Numbered from the stretch's first letter, positions 49,748-59,092 are shown. The stretch: 64,000 nucleotides of DNA from Streptomyces sp. NBC_01460 (GCF_036227405.1 NZ_CP109473.1:1488001-1552000); one strand, 5' to 3'. The notes: generated by a model from the sequence alone, not told the origin. Numbers and translations are program-made.

Positions 49748-49765
49748 CGCAGCCGAGCGGCTGCG
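49748..49765. other. Hairpin between argC and argJ
   Basis: CGCAGCCG and CGGCTGCG pair perfectly around AG in the 88-base argC-argJ gap, the only sizeable gap in an otherwise overlapping operon. It could mark an mRNA processing point or partial terminator. Confidence 0.45.
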
Positions 49766-49775
49766 CGTGCGTCGC

Positions 49776-50860
<1,085 letters not shown>

Positions 50861-50900
50861 AGATCTCCGGGAATCCGCCGCCTCCCGCAGGGCGGCACCC

Positions 50901-51257
50901 CTAGCCGGGGGGTGGCTCGTCGGCGAGCCGGTTGCTGCGGTCGATCTCCGGCATGTGTGTCTCGGCCCAGGCCCGCAGGGCGGAGAGCGGCTCTTCGAGG
51001 GACAGGCCGAGCTCGGTGAGCCGGTAGTGGACGGCGGGCGGCACGGTGGGTTCCACCCGGCGCGCGACCAGGCCGTCGCGGACCAGACTCTGCAGGGTGA
51101 CGGACAGCATCTTCTGCGAGATGCCGGGGATACGGCGCCGCAGTTCCGCGAAACGGAGCTCGTCCGGAGCCTCCTGGGCCAGCACCTTGACCGCCATCGA
51201 CGTCCACTTGGTGCCGATACGGTCGAGCAACTGGCGGGCCGGGCAGCGCGGATCCAT
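50901..51257 (-). CDS. HxlR-family winged-helix regulator
   Basis: A 118-residue regulator. The HxlR hallmark CPARQLLDRIGTKWTSMAVK opens the protein, followed by RFAELRRRIPGISQKMLSVT and LQSLVRDGLVARRV with the wing. Many HxlR proteins sense reactive aldehydes or quinones; here Cys5 is the conserved early cysteine. The start at MDPRCPARQL is preferred; a GTG 57 bases upstream is possible. It is divergent from an alpha/beta hydrolase gene whose promoter overlaps a palindrome. Confidence 0.9.
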   Translation of the reverse strand: MDPRCPARQLLDRIGTKWTSMAVKVLAQEAPDELRFAELRRRIPGISQKMLSVTLQSLVRDGLVARRVEPTVPPAVHYRLTELGLSLEEPLSALRAWAETHMPEIDRSNRLADEPPPG

Positions 51258-51347
51258 CAGATCACCCCGCTCACCGGGCCGCCGGCCGGGTTCGCCGGAC
51301 CTCGACGTGGTCACTCGGGGCTCACCACCTGAAGGGAAAGTGCCGTC

Positions 51348-51387
51348 TTGGACGGACCAGGATAGTTCCCTAGCGTGACCTGGTCAC
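51348..51387 (+). promoter_or_regulatory. Promoter and operator of the hydrolase gene
   Basis: TTGGAC (51348-51353), exactly 17 bases, then TAGCGT (51371-51376) form a good housekeeping promoter. The palindrome GTGACC-T-GGTCAC (51375-51387) overlaps the end of the -10 and the expected start site, suiting repression by the divergent HxlR protein. Confidence 0.6.
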
Positions 51388-51417
51388 CATTCCTCACCAC
51401 AGAGCTGGAGCCTCTCC

Positions 51418-52314
51418 ATGCCCGAACTGCGGCACGTCCCCGTCAACGGTGTCGAACTGAACGTCGCTCTCGCCGGATCGGGCCCGGCCGTACTGCTGCT
51501 GCACGGTTTCCCGCACACCTGGGAGCTGTGGACGGACGTCATGGCCGACCTGTCCGGCCGTTACCGCGTCATCGCGCCGGACCTGCGCGGATTCGGCGCG
51601 AGCAGCGGGGCCGCCTCCGGGTACGACGCGGGCACCCTGGCCGAGGACGCCGCGGCGCTTCTCACCACGCTCGGTGTGCCCTCGGCCGCTGTGGTGGGCA
51701 TCGACGCGGGTACCGCGCCGGCCTTCCTCCTCGCCCTGCGCCGCCCCGGTCTCGTCCGGCGCCTGGTCGTCATGGAGTCCCTTCTGGGCACGCTGCCCGG
51801 CGCCGAGGACTTCCTCGCCGACGGGCCGCCGTGGTGGTTCGGCTTCCATTCCGCCGCGCCCGGCCTAGCCGAGACCGTGCTGGAGGGCCACGAGGCCGCC
51901 TACGTCGACTGGTTCCTGCGCGCCGGCACGCTCGGCGACGGGGTGCGCCCCGGCCTCCGGGACGCCTTCGTCCGCGCGTACACCGGCCGCCAGGCGTTGA
52001 GCCGCGCGTTCTCGTACTACCGGGCGCTGCCCGAGAGCGCGGTACAGATCGAGCAGGCGGTCGCCACCGCCCGCCTGACGGTGCCGACGATGGCACTGGG
52101 CGCACGGCCCGTCGGTGCTGCGCTGGAACGTCAGCTCCGCCCGGTCACCGACGATCTCACCGGACACGTCATCGAGGACTGCGGCCACATCATTCCGCTG
52201 CACCGCCCGCGCGCCCTGCTCAGGCTGCTGCATCCGTTCCTGGCCGGCGAGGACACGAAGGCAGCGGTGGTCCCACCGAGGTGTCACAGCCGGTCACTAG
52301 GCTCCACGCCATGA
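51418..52314 (+). CDS. Alpha/beta hydrolase with Asp nucleophile (epoxide hydrolase-like)
   Basis: A 298-residue soluble hydrolase. The oxyanion loop is VLLLHGFPHTWELW, the nucleophile elbow is VVGIDAGTAPAF with Asp where serine hydrolases have Ser, and the late His is in IEDCGHIIPLHRP. Epoxide hydrolases and haloalkane dehalogenases have this Asp. It is divergent from an HxlR gene and overlaps the DUF2199 gene by 4 bases. The last 20 residues (AAVVPPRCHSRSLGSTP) look non-homologous, perhaps a frame-shifted tail. Confidence 0.85.
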   Translation: MPELRHVPVNGVELNVALAGSGPAVLLLHGFPHTWELWTDVMADLSGRYRVIAPDLRGFGASSGAASGYDAGTLAEDAAALLTTLGVPSAAVVGIDAGTAPAFLLALRRPGLVRRLVVMESLLGTLPGAEDFLADGPPWWFGFHSAAPGLAETVLEGHEAAYVDWFLRAGTLGDGVRPGLRDAFVRAYTGRQALSRAFSYYRALPESAVQIEQAVATARLTVPTMALGARPVGAALERQLRPVTDDLTGHVIEDCGHIIPLHRPRALLRLLHPFLAGEDTKAAVVPPRCHSRSLGSTP

Positions 52315-52832
52315 CCAGCGACCTCGGATTCACCTGCCCCCGCTGCGGCGCGCACCACCCCGAACCGCCCATGCACCACACGGCCGAAGCCCCGGCGGTG
52401 TGGGATCCGGCCTTCGCCGATGCCGACGGCTGCCTGCTCTCGTCGGACCGGTGTGTGATCCACCGGCAGCACCACTTCGTCAGGGGCTTGATCGAGATAC
52501 CCGTCATCGGCCGCGAGGAGGTGTTCTCCTGGGGCGTCTGGGTCTCCCTCAGCCGCGAGAACTACTCCCGCGCGGTGGACCTGTGGGACACCCCGGGACG
52601 GGAGGGCGAAGCACCGTACTTCGGCTGGCTCACCACCGAACTGCCGGTCTACCCGTCCATGACGCTGGACCTGAAGACCAACGTGCACACCCGTGCGGTC
52701 GGACAGCTCCCCTTCGTCGAACTCGAACCCACCGACCATCCCCTCGCCGTCGAGCAACGGACGGGGATCACTCCGGACCGCGTCCGTGAGATCGCCGCAG
52801 CCGTGCTGCACCCCGACGGTGAGCGGCAATGA
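52311..52832 (+). CDS. DUF2199 protein with N-terminal zinc knuckle
   Basis: A 173-residue protein of the DUF2199 family. It opens with TCPRCGAHHPEPPMHH, where two Cys (and nearby His) may bind zinc. It continues with the family core LSSDRCVIHRQHHFVRGLIE, FSWGVWVSLSRENYSRAVDL and GEAPYFGWLTTELPVYPSMT. The ATG overlaps the hydrolase stop (ATGA), so the two are probably co-translated. Function is unknown. Confidence 0.85.
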   Translation: MTSDLGFTCPRCGAHHPEPPMHHTAEAPAVWDPAFADADGCLLSSDRCVIHRQHHFVRGLIEIPVIGREEVFSWGVWVSLSRENYSRAVDLWDTPGREGEAPYFGWLTTELPVYPSMTLDLKTNVHTRAVGQLPFVELEPTDHPLAVEQRTGITPDRVREIAAAVLHPDGERQ

Positions 52833-52882
52833 CGAGCGGCAGTGACGACGCCTCGGGCGCACGAGGGCCGTCACGGCGGGTG

Positions 52883-53272
52883 TCACCCCCGCACGGCCGA
52901 GGCGCGGAAGAGCTCCAGAAGCGCGCGGGCCTGCGGCGCGTCCGCGTCGAAGAACTGTGTCGCCAGGGCGGGCGGTACGGCCGGGCCGTGCATGCGGACC
53001 TCATGGCAGTGGAAGCAGAACGCCGCCTCGAACAGCACGAGGTCGAGCGTGTCGTCGTACGCCCGGACGCCCCAGCCCGGTGCGAAGCCGCAGCGGTGCT
53101 GCTCGCTGCCGGGCAGGCTCTCGATCGAGGCGAGGGCGTCCGCGATCTCGCTCCCCGCCCGATGGGCGACGACCTCTCCGGGACAGGGCGCTCCCCGCAC
53201 GGTCGGCAGGGCCGAGATCCTGACGACCTCGATCAGAGCGGTGGCGTCCACGGCGCCCGCGGGAAGCTGCAT
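52883..53272 (-). CDS. 129-residue protein of unknown function
   Basis: The protein starts MQLPAGAVDATALIEVVRIS and contains a conserved-looking patch LVLFEAAFCFHCHEVRMHGP with two Cys and two His in CFHCH, possibly metal-binding. No signal peptide, membrane helix or recognised fold is seen. Codon bias supports coding. It converges with the DUF2199 gene and is divergent from the SRPBCC gene. Confidence 0.65.
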   Translation of the reverse strand: MQLPAGAVDATALIEVVRISALPTVRGAPCPGEVVAHRAGSEIADALASIESLPGSEQHRCGFAPGWGVRAYDDTLDLVLFEAAFCFHCHEVRMHGPAVPPALATQFFDADAPQARALLELFRASAVRG

Positions 53273-53412
53273 GGACGCATTGTCCGCGCCCCGTCGTGCG
53301 AGCGGGGACGGCGGGGGCGCCGGAGCCCGTGTCGATGAGGCGGGCGGGGCGGAACTTCGGTTACATGGCCGACGGGGCACAGGGCGGACGAGCGGAACGG
53401 GAGTGGGCGGCC

Positions 53413-54045
53413 ATGAGTGAGATCGTCGACGAGATCGGCCGGGTGCACCGGGAGGTCGGCACGCGCCGCGTGGGACAGGACGAGGCGGGCAGCGTGCTGC
53501 TGCGGCGGACCTTCGACGCCGCTACGGCCGATGTCTGGGACGCGGTGACCTCTCCGGAGCGGATCGCCCGGTGGTTCCTCCCGGTGACCGGGGATCTCCG
53601 GGCCGGGGGGAGCTACCAACTGGAGGGGAACGCCGGCGGCGAGATCATCGAGTGCGTGGCCCCGGAGCGGCTGCGGGTCTCCTGGCGGTTCGGCCCCGAC
53701 CCCGGCTTCAGCGAGGTCGAGGTGCGCCTCACACCGGAGGGCGGCGGCCGGACGGTGCTCGAACTGGAACACGTGTCCGTGGTCCCGGAGGAGTTCCGTA
53801 GCCAGTACGGGCCGGGCGCGGTCGGCATCGGCTGGGACCTGTCCCTGCTGGGGCTCGGGTGGCACCTCACCGGCGGCGGGCTCAGCCCTCAGGAGGCCGT
53901 GGAGTGGCAGACCTCTCCCGAGGCCAAGGCGTTCGTGGCACGTTCGGGCGAGGAGTGGGGCCGGGCGTTCGCCGCTTCCGGCGCGGACCCGGAGACCGTG
54001 ACCGCGACGACGGTGGCGACGATCGCCTTCTACACCGGGGAGTGA
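53413..54045 (+). CDS. SRPBCC / AHSA1-family protein
   Basis: A 210-residue START-like lipid or ligand-binding fold. It has the AHSA1 opening SVLLRRTFDAATADVWDAVT, SPERIARWFLPVTGDLRAGG and YQLEGNAGGEIIECVAPERL, then VSWRFGPDP. The extra C-terminal 60 residues form helices usual in the longer subgroup. Family members act in stress response or polyketide cyclisation; nothing here tells which. The start MSEIVDEIGR is one of three possible Met codons. Confidence 0.85.
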   Translation: MSEIVDEIGRVHREVGTRRVGQDEAGSVLLRRTFDAATADVWDAVTSPERIARWFLPVTGDLRAGGSYQLEGNAGGEIIECVAPERLRVSWRFGPDPGFSEVEVRLTPEGGGRTVLELEHVSVVPEEFRSQYGPGAVGIGWDLSLLGLGWHLTGGGLSPQEAVEWQTSPEAKAFVARSGEEWGRAFAASGADPETVTATTVATIAFYTGE

Positions 54046-54050
54046 CCGGC

Positions 54051-54068
54051 CGGCGGGCCTTCCCGCCG
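54051..54068 (+). terminator. Hairpin after the SRPBCC gene
   Basis: CGGCGGG (54051-54057) pairs with CCCGCCG (54062-54068) around CCTT, 6 bases past the stop. CCGGCCGGCGGG recurs about 30 bases on. Confidence 0.5.
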
Positions 54069-54104
54069 ACGAACCGGCCGGCGGGTCGGTCCTCCGCCGA
54101 CCGT

Positions 54105-54288
54105 TCCGCGACCCGTAGCGCTGGACTCGGACGGCCACGGGTACGTCGTAGACGGCGAGGGCCGCGCGGAGGACCGGGAGGCCGTCCTCGCCGCGGGTGT
54201 CCGAACCGGCTCCGGCGGCCAGGCACGCCCGCGCCGCGTCCCGCTCACGGACGGCGGCGACGGGCCGGGCGTCTGCCCGGAGGGCACC
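54105..54288 (-). pseudogene. Possible remnant of a gene 3' end (Gfo/Idh-like)
   Basis: On the minus strand, just after the DUF5997 stop and in its frame, the sequence reads LRADARPVAAVRERDAARAC and later EDGLPVLRAALAVYDVPVAV. Third codon positions are nearly all G or C, as in real genes here. The second phrase recalls the C-terminal helix of Gfo/Idh/MocA oxidoreductases. No start or proper stop is present. It may instead be unused DNA with chance bias. Confidence 0.25.
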
Positions 54289-54687
54289 TCAGTCGCGGTC
54301 GCCCTGCTGGGCGCGGGCGGCGTCGCGCTCCTTGATGCGCACCGTCTCCTTGCGGACCTCGGCCTGGGTGGCGCGCTCCTTCTGCAACCACTCCGGGCCG
54401 TCCTGCTTCAGGGCGTCGATCTGCTCGGTGGTGAGGGGCTCCGTGACACCGCCCCGCGCGAGACCGGCGATGGAGACGCCCAGCTTCGAGGCGACGACCG
54501 GCCGGGGGTGCGGGCCGTTGCGGCGCAGCTCCTGCAGCCACTCGGGCGGGTCGGACTGCAGCGCGTTCAGCTCGGCGCGCGAGACGACGCCCTCCTGGAA
54601 CTCGGCGGGGGTGGCTTCGAGGTACACACCCAGCTTCTTCGCCGCGGTGGCGGGCTTCATTGTCTGGGTGGTCTGGTGCGACGTCAT
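54289..54687 (-). CDS. DUF5997-family protein
   Basis: A 132-residue soluble protein. Two similar segments follow each other: KPATAAKKLGVYLEATPAEF with SRAELNALQSDPPEWLQELR, and VVASKLGVSIAGLARGGVTE with TTEQIDALKQDGPEWLQKER. This internal duplication of helix pairs is the DUF5997 pattern. The tail is charged (VRKETVRIKERDAARAQQGD). It is divergent from an HTH-less LysR effector domain, a pairing I recall as conserved in actinomycetes. The start is at MTSHQTTQTM or the later MKPATAAKK. Confidence 0.8.
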   Translation of the reverse strand: MTSHQTTQTMKPATAAKKLGVYLEATPAEFQEGVVSRAELNALQSDPPEWLQELRRNGPHPRPVVASKLGVSIAGLARGGVTEPLTTEQIDALKQDGPEWLQKERATQAEVRKETVRIKERDAARAQQGDRD

Positions 54688-54745
54688 GGTGTCAAGGGTA
54701 TCGAGCATGTGCGGCGCCCGAGACCACGGCCGGTAACCTGGCGGG

Positions 54746-55519
54746 GTGACAGGCTCGGAAGTACCCCTCGCGTTCCGGCTCGCCTACGTCCCGGGCGTGA
54801 CCCCGACCAAGTGGGTGCGGATCTGGAACGAGCGGCTGCCCGGTACCCCGCTGGCCCTGGTCGGCGTCCCCGCCGCGGAGGCCGCCGGTCTGCTGCGTGA
54901 CGGCGGCGCCGACGCCGGCTTCGTGCGGCTGCCCGTCGACCGTACGGACCTCAGCGCGATCCCCCTCTACACGGAGACGACCGTGGTCGTCATCCCCAAG
55001 GATCATGAGGGGACGGCCGTCGAGGAGATGTCGGCCGAGGACCTCGCCGAGGAGATCGTGCTGCATCCCCTCGACGACACCCTGGACTGGGAGCGCCCCC
55101 CGGGCCGGCCCGCGTTCGAGCGGCCCGCCACGACCGAGGACGCGGTGGAGCTGGTGGCCGCGGGCGTCGGGCTGCTCGTCGTCCCGCAGTCACTGGCGCG
55201 CCTGTACCACCGCAAGGACCTCACCTACCGCCCGCTGACGGGTGTCCCCGAGTCGCGGATCGCGCTGTCGTGGCCGGAGGAGGAGACGACCGACCTGGTG
55301 GAGGAGTTCATCGGGATCGTCCGGGGCCGGACGGTCAACAGCACCCGGGGACGCCCTCCGACACCGCCGCAGCCCAAGGCGAAGCGCGCCGACAGGAAGA
55401 GCGGCGCCCCCCGCAAACCGGCTGCGGGCAAGCCGTCCCGCGGCGGCGCGGGCGGCTCCGGAGGGGCCAAGAACGCCAAGGGCGGCGCCAAGCGCGGGAA
55501 GCCCCGCCGCCGGCCGTAG
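54746..55519 (+). CDS. LysR-type effector-binding domain without a DNA-binding domain
   Basis: A 257-residue protein. Residues 5-195 match the substrate-binding half of LysR regulators (FRLAYVPGVTPTKWVRIWNE ... LSAIPLYTETTVVVIPKDHE ... VAAGVGLLVVPQSLARL). The usual N-terminal helix-turn-helix is absent, and the sequence upstream does not encode one. Residues 200-257 are a Lys/Arg/Pro/Gly-rich tail (PQPKAKRADRKSGAPRKPAA) that could bind nucleic acid. The GTG start is adjacent to the divergent DUF5997 gene, a probable partner. Confidence 0.85.
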   Translation: MTGSEVPLAFRLAYVPGVTPTKWVRIWNERLPGTPLALVGVPAAEAAGLLRDGGADAGFVRLPVDRTDLSAIPLYTETTVVVIPKDHEGTAVEEMSAEDLAEEIVLHPLDDTLDWERPPGRPAFERPATTEDAVELVAAGVGLLVVPQSLARLYHRKDLTYRPLTGVPESRIALSWPEEETTDLVEEFIGIVRGRTVNSTRGRPPTPPQPKAKRADRKSGAPRKPAAGKPSRGGAGGSGGAKNAKGGAKRGKPRRRP

Positions 55520-55536
55520 GGGCGCGCACCCCCTAC
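55516..55536 (+). terminator. Hairpin overlapping the LysR-like stop codon
   Basis: GTAGGGG (55516-55522) pairs with CCCCTAC (55530-55536) around a 7-base loop; the stop TAG is inside the left arm. Confidence 0.5.
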
Positions 55537-55612
55537 CCGTAGTACTTCCGAGCTACGTGCCAGGTGCACTCCCGCGCGGGACGCCGACCACGGGGATCAC
55601 TCCATAACTTCG

Positions 55613-55642
55613 GTACCGGATTCAACGAGCACCATCCGGTAC
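55613..55642. promoter_or_regulatory. Inverted repeat before the secreted hydrolase operon
   Basis: GTACCGGAT (55613-55621) and ATCCGGTAC (55634-55642) form a perfect 9-bp inverted repeat with a 12-base spacer, just before the ribosome site GGAAGGAC. It could be an operator or a 5' hairpin. Confidence 0.5.
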
Positions 55643-55655
55643 GGAAGGACTTCCC

Positions 55656-56615
55656 ATGGCGTCCCGCTCACGGAGCAGCCGCGCGCGCCGCGCCCTGCTC
55701 GTCGCACTCGTCACCGCGTCGGTGGCCCTGCCGGTCTCGGGGGCGGCCCGCCCCGCCGCCGTTCCCGCCCCGGTCCCCGCGCGCCTCGCGCCGCTGGACA
55801 CGGCGGAGCCCGCGGTGCTGGAGGCCAGGTACGCCGCCGCCCGGTACGAGATCCGCGCGGCGCGGGACATGGCCGCCCGCCACGGCGACCGGCGACGGGC
55901 CGCCGCGCTCACGGCCATGGCGGCTCCGGGACGCGTCTTCCTGATGTTCGACGGGCGCGACGGCGGCCGTGGCGTGGAGGTCTTCGGGGATCTGTCGCGG
56001 GCCGGACGGATCGCGGTGCTGGTGCCCGGTTCGGGCGTCGACCTCGATCACTACGGCCGTCTGCGGCGCGGCGCCGAGGCGCTCCTCGGCGAGCTGGGCC
56101 CCGGGGCCGCCGTCGTCGCCTGGCTCGGCTACCGGACACCCACCATGCTGGGTCCCTCGTCCCTGACTGCGGCTCGTGCCGACGAGGCTGCTCCCGGCCT
56201 GCGGGCCTTCGTCCGGGACGTGCGCCGGGTCAGGCCCGCCGCCCGGGTCTCCCTCCTCTGCCACTCGTACGGTTCCGTGGTCTGCGCCCGTGCCGCCTCC
56301 GGGCTCGATGTGGCGGACATCGTGCTGTACGGCAGTCCCGGCACCGGCGCGGACGACGGAGCGGCCCTGGGCACCCGGGCCACGGTCTGGGCGGCCCGGG
56401 GCGGGGACGACTGGATCGGCCGGGTCCCGCACCTGGTCCTTCCGCTGCCCTTCGGTGCCGTCGGGTTCGGGACGGACCCGGTGTCGCCGGCGTTCGGCGC
56501 GAAGGTCTTCGACGCGGGCGACGCCGGGCACAGCGACTACCTGAGACCGGGGAGCGTCGCGCTGCGGGGCATCGCCGCGATCGTCTCGGGGACGGCGGGG
56601 GCCCGTCATGCGTGA
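55656..56615 (+). CDS. Secreted alpha/beta hydrolase (DUF1023 type)
   Basis: A 319-residue exported protein. The signal peptide is ARRALLVALVTASVALPVSG, with cleavage after about residue 30 (SGAARPA). The hydrolase fold shows AVLVPGSGVDLDHYGRLRRG, then nucleophile elbow LLCHSYGSVVCARAA with a Ser, and a late FDAGDAGHSDYLRPGSVALR with the His. These are typical of DUF1023. The natural ester is unknown. It overlaps the acyltransferase gene by 8 bases and heads a four-gene operon. Confidence 0.87.
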   Translation: MASRSRSSRARRALLVALVTASVALPVSGAARPAAVPAPVPARLAPLDTAEPAVLEARYAAARYEIRAARDMAARHGDRRRAAALTAMAAPGRVFLMFDGRDGGRGVEVFGDLSRAGRIAVLVPGSGVDLDHYGRLRRGAEALLGELGPGAAVVAWLGYRTPTMLGPSSLTAARADEAAPGLRAFVRDVRRVRPAARVSLLCHSYGSVVCARAASGLDVADIVLYGSPGTGADDGAALGTRATVWAARGGDDWIGRVPHLVLPLPFGAVGFGTDPVSPAFGAKVFDAGDAGHSDYLRPGSVALRGIAAIVSGTAGARHA

Positions 56616-57795
56616 CCTCGTTCGGCGCGCGGAGGTGCGCGCTCTCGTCCGGCGGATCGAAGCCGCCACTCCCCCGGACCGCGACCGCGCGGTCGACGCC
56701 CTGCGCGCCCTCGCCATCCTGGGTGTGGTGGGCGGCCACTGGCTGGTGACGGCCCTGGTCGCCGACAGCGGCACGGTCCACGGCGAGAGTCCGCTCCGGT
56801 ACATGCCCGGACTCACCCCGGTCTCCTGGGTGTTCCAGACGCTCGCCGTCTTCTTCCTGGTGGGCGGTCAGGTCGGCGCGAAGGGCTACGCCTCGGCACG
56901 GGCCAGGGGCGAGTCCTACGGTCACTGGCTGAGGGCCCGTACGGCCAGGCTGTTCCGGCCGGTCGCCGTCGTCACGGTCGTATGGGCTGTGGCCGCCGCC
57001 GTGATGCTGGCCTCGGGGGTGGACGACGGGACGGTGCGCGCGCTCGGCAAGCTGGTGTGGTCGCCGCTGTGGTTCCTCCTGGTGTTCGTCGCGCTGACGG
57101 CGGCGACCCCGCTGGTCGCGCGGCTGCACCCGCTCTGGCCGCTGGCCGTCGTCCTGTACGTCGACCTGTTCCGGCTGGGCCTCGACGGCCCGGCCTCCCT
57201 GGGGTGGATCAACGTGGCCGCGGGCTGGCTGGTCCCCTACTGCCTGGGGGCGGCGTGGGCCCGTGGAGGGCTGAGCGACCGCCGGACCGGATGGGTGCTG
57301 CTGCTCGGGGGTGCGGGGGCGACGGCGGGGCTGGTGCTGTTCGCCGGATATCCCGCCTCCATGGTCGGGGTTCCGGGCGGGGCGCTCTCCAACCTCGACC
57401 CGCCGTCGCTCGCCGCCGTCACCTTCGGCCTCGCCCAGTGCGGCGCGGCCCTGCTGCTGCTTCGACCACTGCGGCGGATCCTGGCGCGGCCAGAGGTGTG
57501 GGCGGCGGTGGCGCTGATGAACCTGTCCGCGATGACGGTGTTCCTCTGGCACCAGACCGCGATGATCGCGGTCACGTCGACCGTGCTGTTCCTGAGCGGC
57601 CCGGTACCCGGCCTGCACACGGTCCCCGACGGCCCCGGGTGGGTGCTCGCCCGGCTCGCCTGGCTGCCGGTGTTCGCACTGGCGCTGCTGCTGTGCCGGT
57701 CCGCGTTCGGCGCGTACGAGCAACGGGGCGGCGGCCGTTCGACCGTCGTCCGATCCGGCTCCCCCGCCCTGACCACGGAGTCGCACCATGCCTAA
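56608..57795 (+). CDS. Membrane acyltransferase (acyltransferase-3 family)
   Basis: A 395-residue, about 10-helix membrane protein. It opens DRAVDALRALAILGVVGGHW, the variant of the family's RxxxxLRxxAxxxVxxxH with catalytic His. It has TPVSWVFQTLAVFFLVGGQV next and FLWHQTAMIAVTSTVLFLSG later. It probably transfers acyl groups to an envelope sugar or lipid. It lies between a secreted hydrolase and a two-component system, overlapping both by 8 bases, so all are translationally coupled. Confidence 0.85.
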   Translation: MRDLVRRAEVRALVRRIEAATPPDRDRAVDALRALAILGVVGGHWLVTALVADSGTVHGESPLRYMPGLTPVSWVFQTLAVFFLVGGQVGAKGYASARARGESYGHWLRARTARLFRPVAVVTVVWAVAAAVMLASGVDDGTVRALGKLVWSPLWFLLVFVALTAATPLVARLHPLWPLAVVLYVDLFRLGLDGPASLGWINVAAGWLVPYCLGAAWARGGLSDRRTGWVLLLGGAGATAGLVLFAGYPASMVGVPGGALSNLDPPSLAAVTFGLAQCGAALLLLRPLRRILARPEVWAAVALMNLSAMTVFLWHQTAMIAVTSTVLFLSGPVPGLHTVPDGPGWVLARLAWLPVFALALLLCRSAFGAYEQRGGGRSTVVRSGSPALTTESHHA

Positions 57796-59092
57796 GCTGA
57801 GCGGCATGACGGGGGTGGCGGGGGCCGGGGGCCGGATCGCGGCGGTGGTGCGGCGGCTGCCGTACGCGCTGCGTGAGGACCTGTGGACCGCTCCCGTCGA
57901 TCCCCTCCCGCCCATGGGGGAGCCCGGATCACCGGTCTGGCGGCCCGCGTTCGGGATGCTGCTGACGCTCGGGGCGACGGCCGTCGCCGTGTGGCACGTG
58001 CCCGACCTGGTCCCGCACGGTGCCGCCGTGCCCGAGTACGCGGTGCTCCTGGTCGTGTGCCAGGCGATGGCGCTCCTCGTCGGCATGTGGCAGCCCCTGT
58101 ACGCCTGGTGGGCCTCGCTGGTCCTGATGGCCGTGAGCGTACGGATCACCGAGTCCGCGATGTCGCCCGGCGAGCTGTTCCCGTGGACCGGCCCCGAGAT
58201 CGCGACGCAGAGCACGGCCCTGTTCCTGCTGACGCTCCGCGTGCATCCGCGCCGTGCGTGTCTCGCCCTCGCACTGAGTCTGCTGACGGGGCTGGTGGCC
58301 GGCTTCACCACCAGGCCCCACCACTACTCCCTGGGCATCGGCGCGGCGGCCTTCGTCACGGCGGTGGTGACCGGTGCCGCTCTGCGTGCCCTGCGTGTGG
58401 CCCGCACGGAGTTGGTCGTGCAGTCCGGGCTGACGGAGGAGGAGCGGTCCCGGCGCACCCTCCTGGAGGAGCGCAACCGGATCGCGCGGGAGCTGCACGA
58501 CGTCGTCGCCCATCACATGTCGGTGATCTCCATCCAGGCGCAGGTCGCCCCGCACCTCGTAGAGAATCCCTCGGACGAGCTCAGGGAGAACCTCGCCGGC
58601 ATACGGGAGAACGCGGTGGAGGCGCTGGCCGAGCTGCGCCGGGTGCTGGGCGTGCTGCGCTCGGAGGACGCCGTGGCGGACGGACTGCGGCAGGCCCCGC
58701 AGCCCACGCTGGAGCGGCTGGACGAGCTGATCGGCAAGGTGCGGAGCGCGGGCGTCTCCGTCGCGGCGGAGACCACCGGCAGGCGCCGGCCGCTCCCGCC
58801 CGGTGTGGAGCTGTCGGCCTTCCGGATCGTGCAGGAGGCGCTGAGCAACGTGCTGCGGCACGCCCCGGGGGCCGGCGCCCGGGTCGAGGTCGGCTACCAC
58901 TCCTCCGCCGTCACGGTCAGGGTCACCAACACCGCCCCGGAGGTGCCCGCCGCCCGTGCGGGCGGAGTCGGGCACGGGCTGCTCGGTATGCGCGAACGCA
59001 CCGCCATGCTGGGCGGCGACCTCACCCACGGCCGCACCCCCGGCGGGGGTTACGAAGTACTGGCGACACTCCCCCTGGAGGGCCCCGCATGA
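57788..59092 (+). CDS. Sensor histidine kinase (NarL/DesK type)
   Basis: A 434-residue membrane kinase. Four to five helices form the N-terminal sensor (residues 50-200) with no large outer domain. The dimerisation helix holds RNRIARELHDVVAHHMSVIS with phospho-acceptor His237. The ATPase half has FRIVQEALSNVLRHAPGA (N-box) and the glycine-rich GGVGHGLLGMRERTAMLGG. It overlaps the acyltransferase end by 8 bases and the response-regulator start by 4. The signal is unknown; it may sense envelope changes linked to the upstream enzymes. Confidence 0.92.
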   Translation: MPKLSGMTGVAGAGGRIAAVVRRLPYALREDLWTAPVDPLPPMGEPGSPVWRPAFGMLLTLGATAVAVWHVPDLVPHGAAVPEYAVLLVVCQAMALLVGMWQPLYAWWASLVLMAVSVRITESAMSPGELFPWTGPEIATQSTALFLLTLRVHPRRACLALALSLLTGLVAGFTTRPHHYSLGIGAAAFVTAVVTGAALRALRVARTELVVQSGLTEEERSRRTLLEERNRIARELHDVVAHHMSVISIQAQVAPHLVENPSDELRENLAGIRENAVEALAELRRVLGVLRSEDAVADGLRQAPQPTLERLDELIGKVRSAGVSVAAETTGRRRPLPPGVELSAFRIVQEALSNVLRHAPGAGARVEVGYHSSAVTVRVTNTAPEVPAARAGGVGHGLLGMRERTAMLGGDLTHGRTPGGGYEVLATLPLEGPA

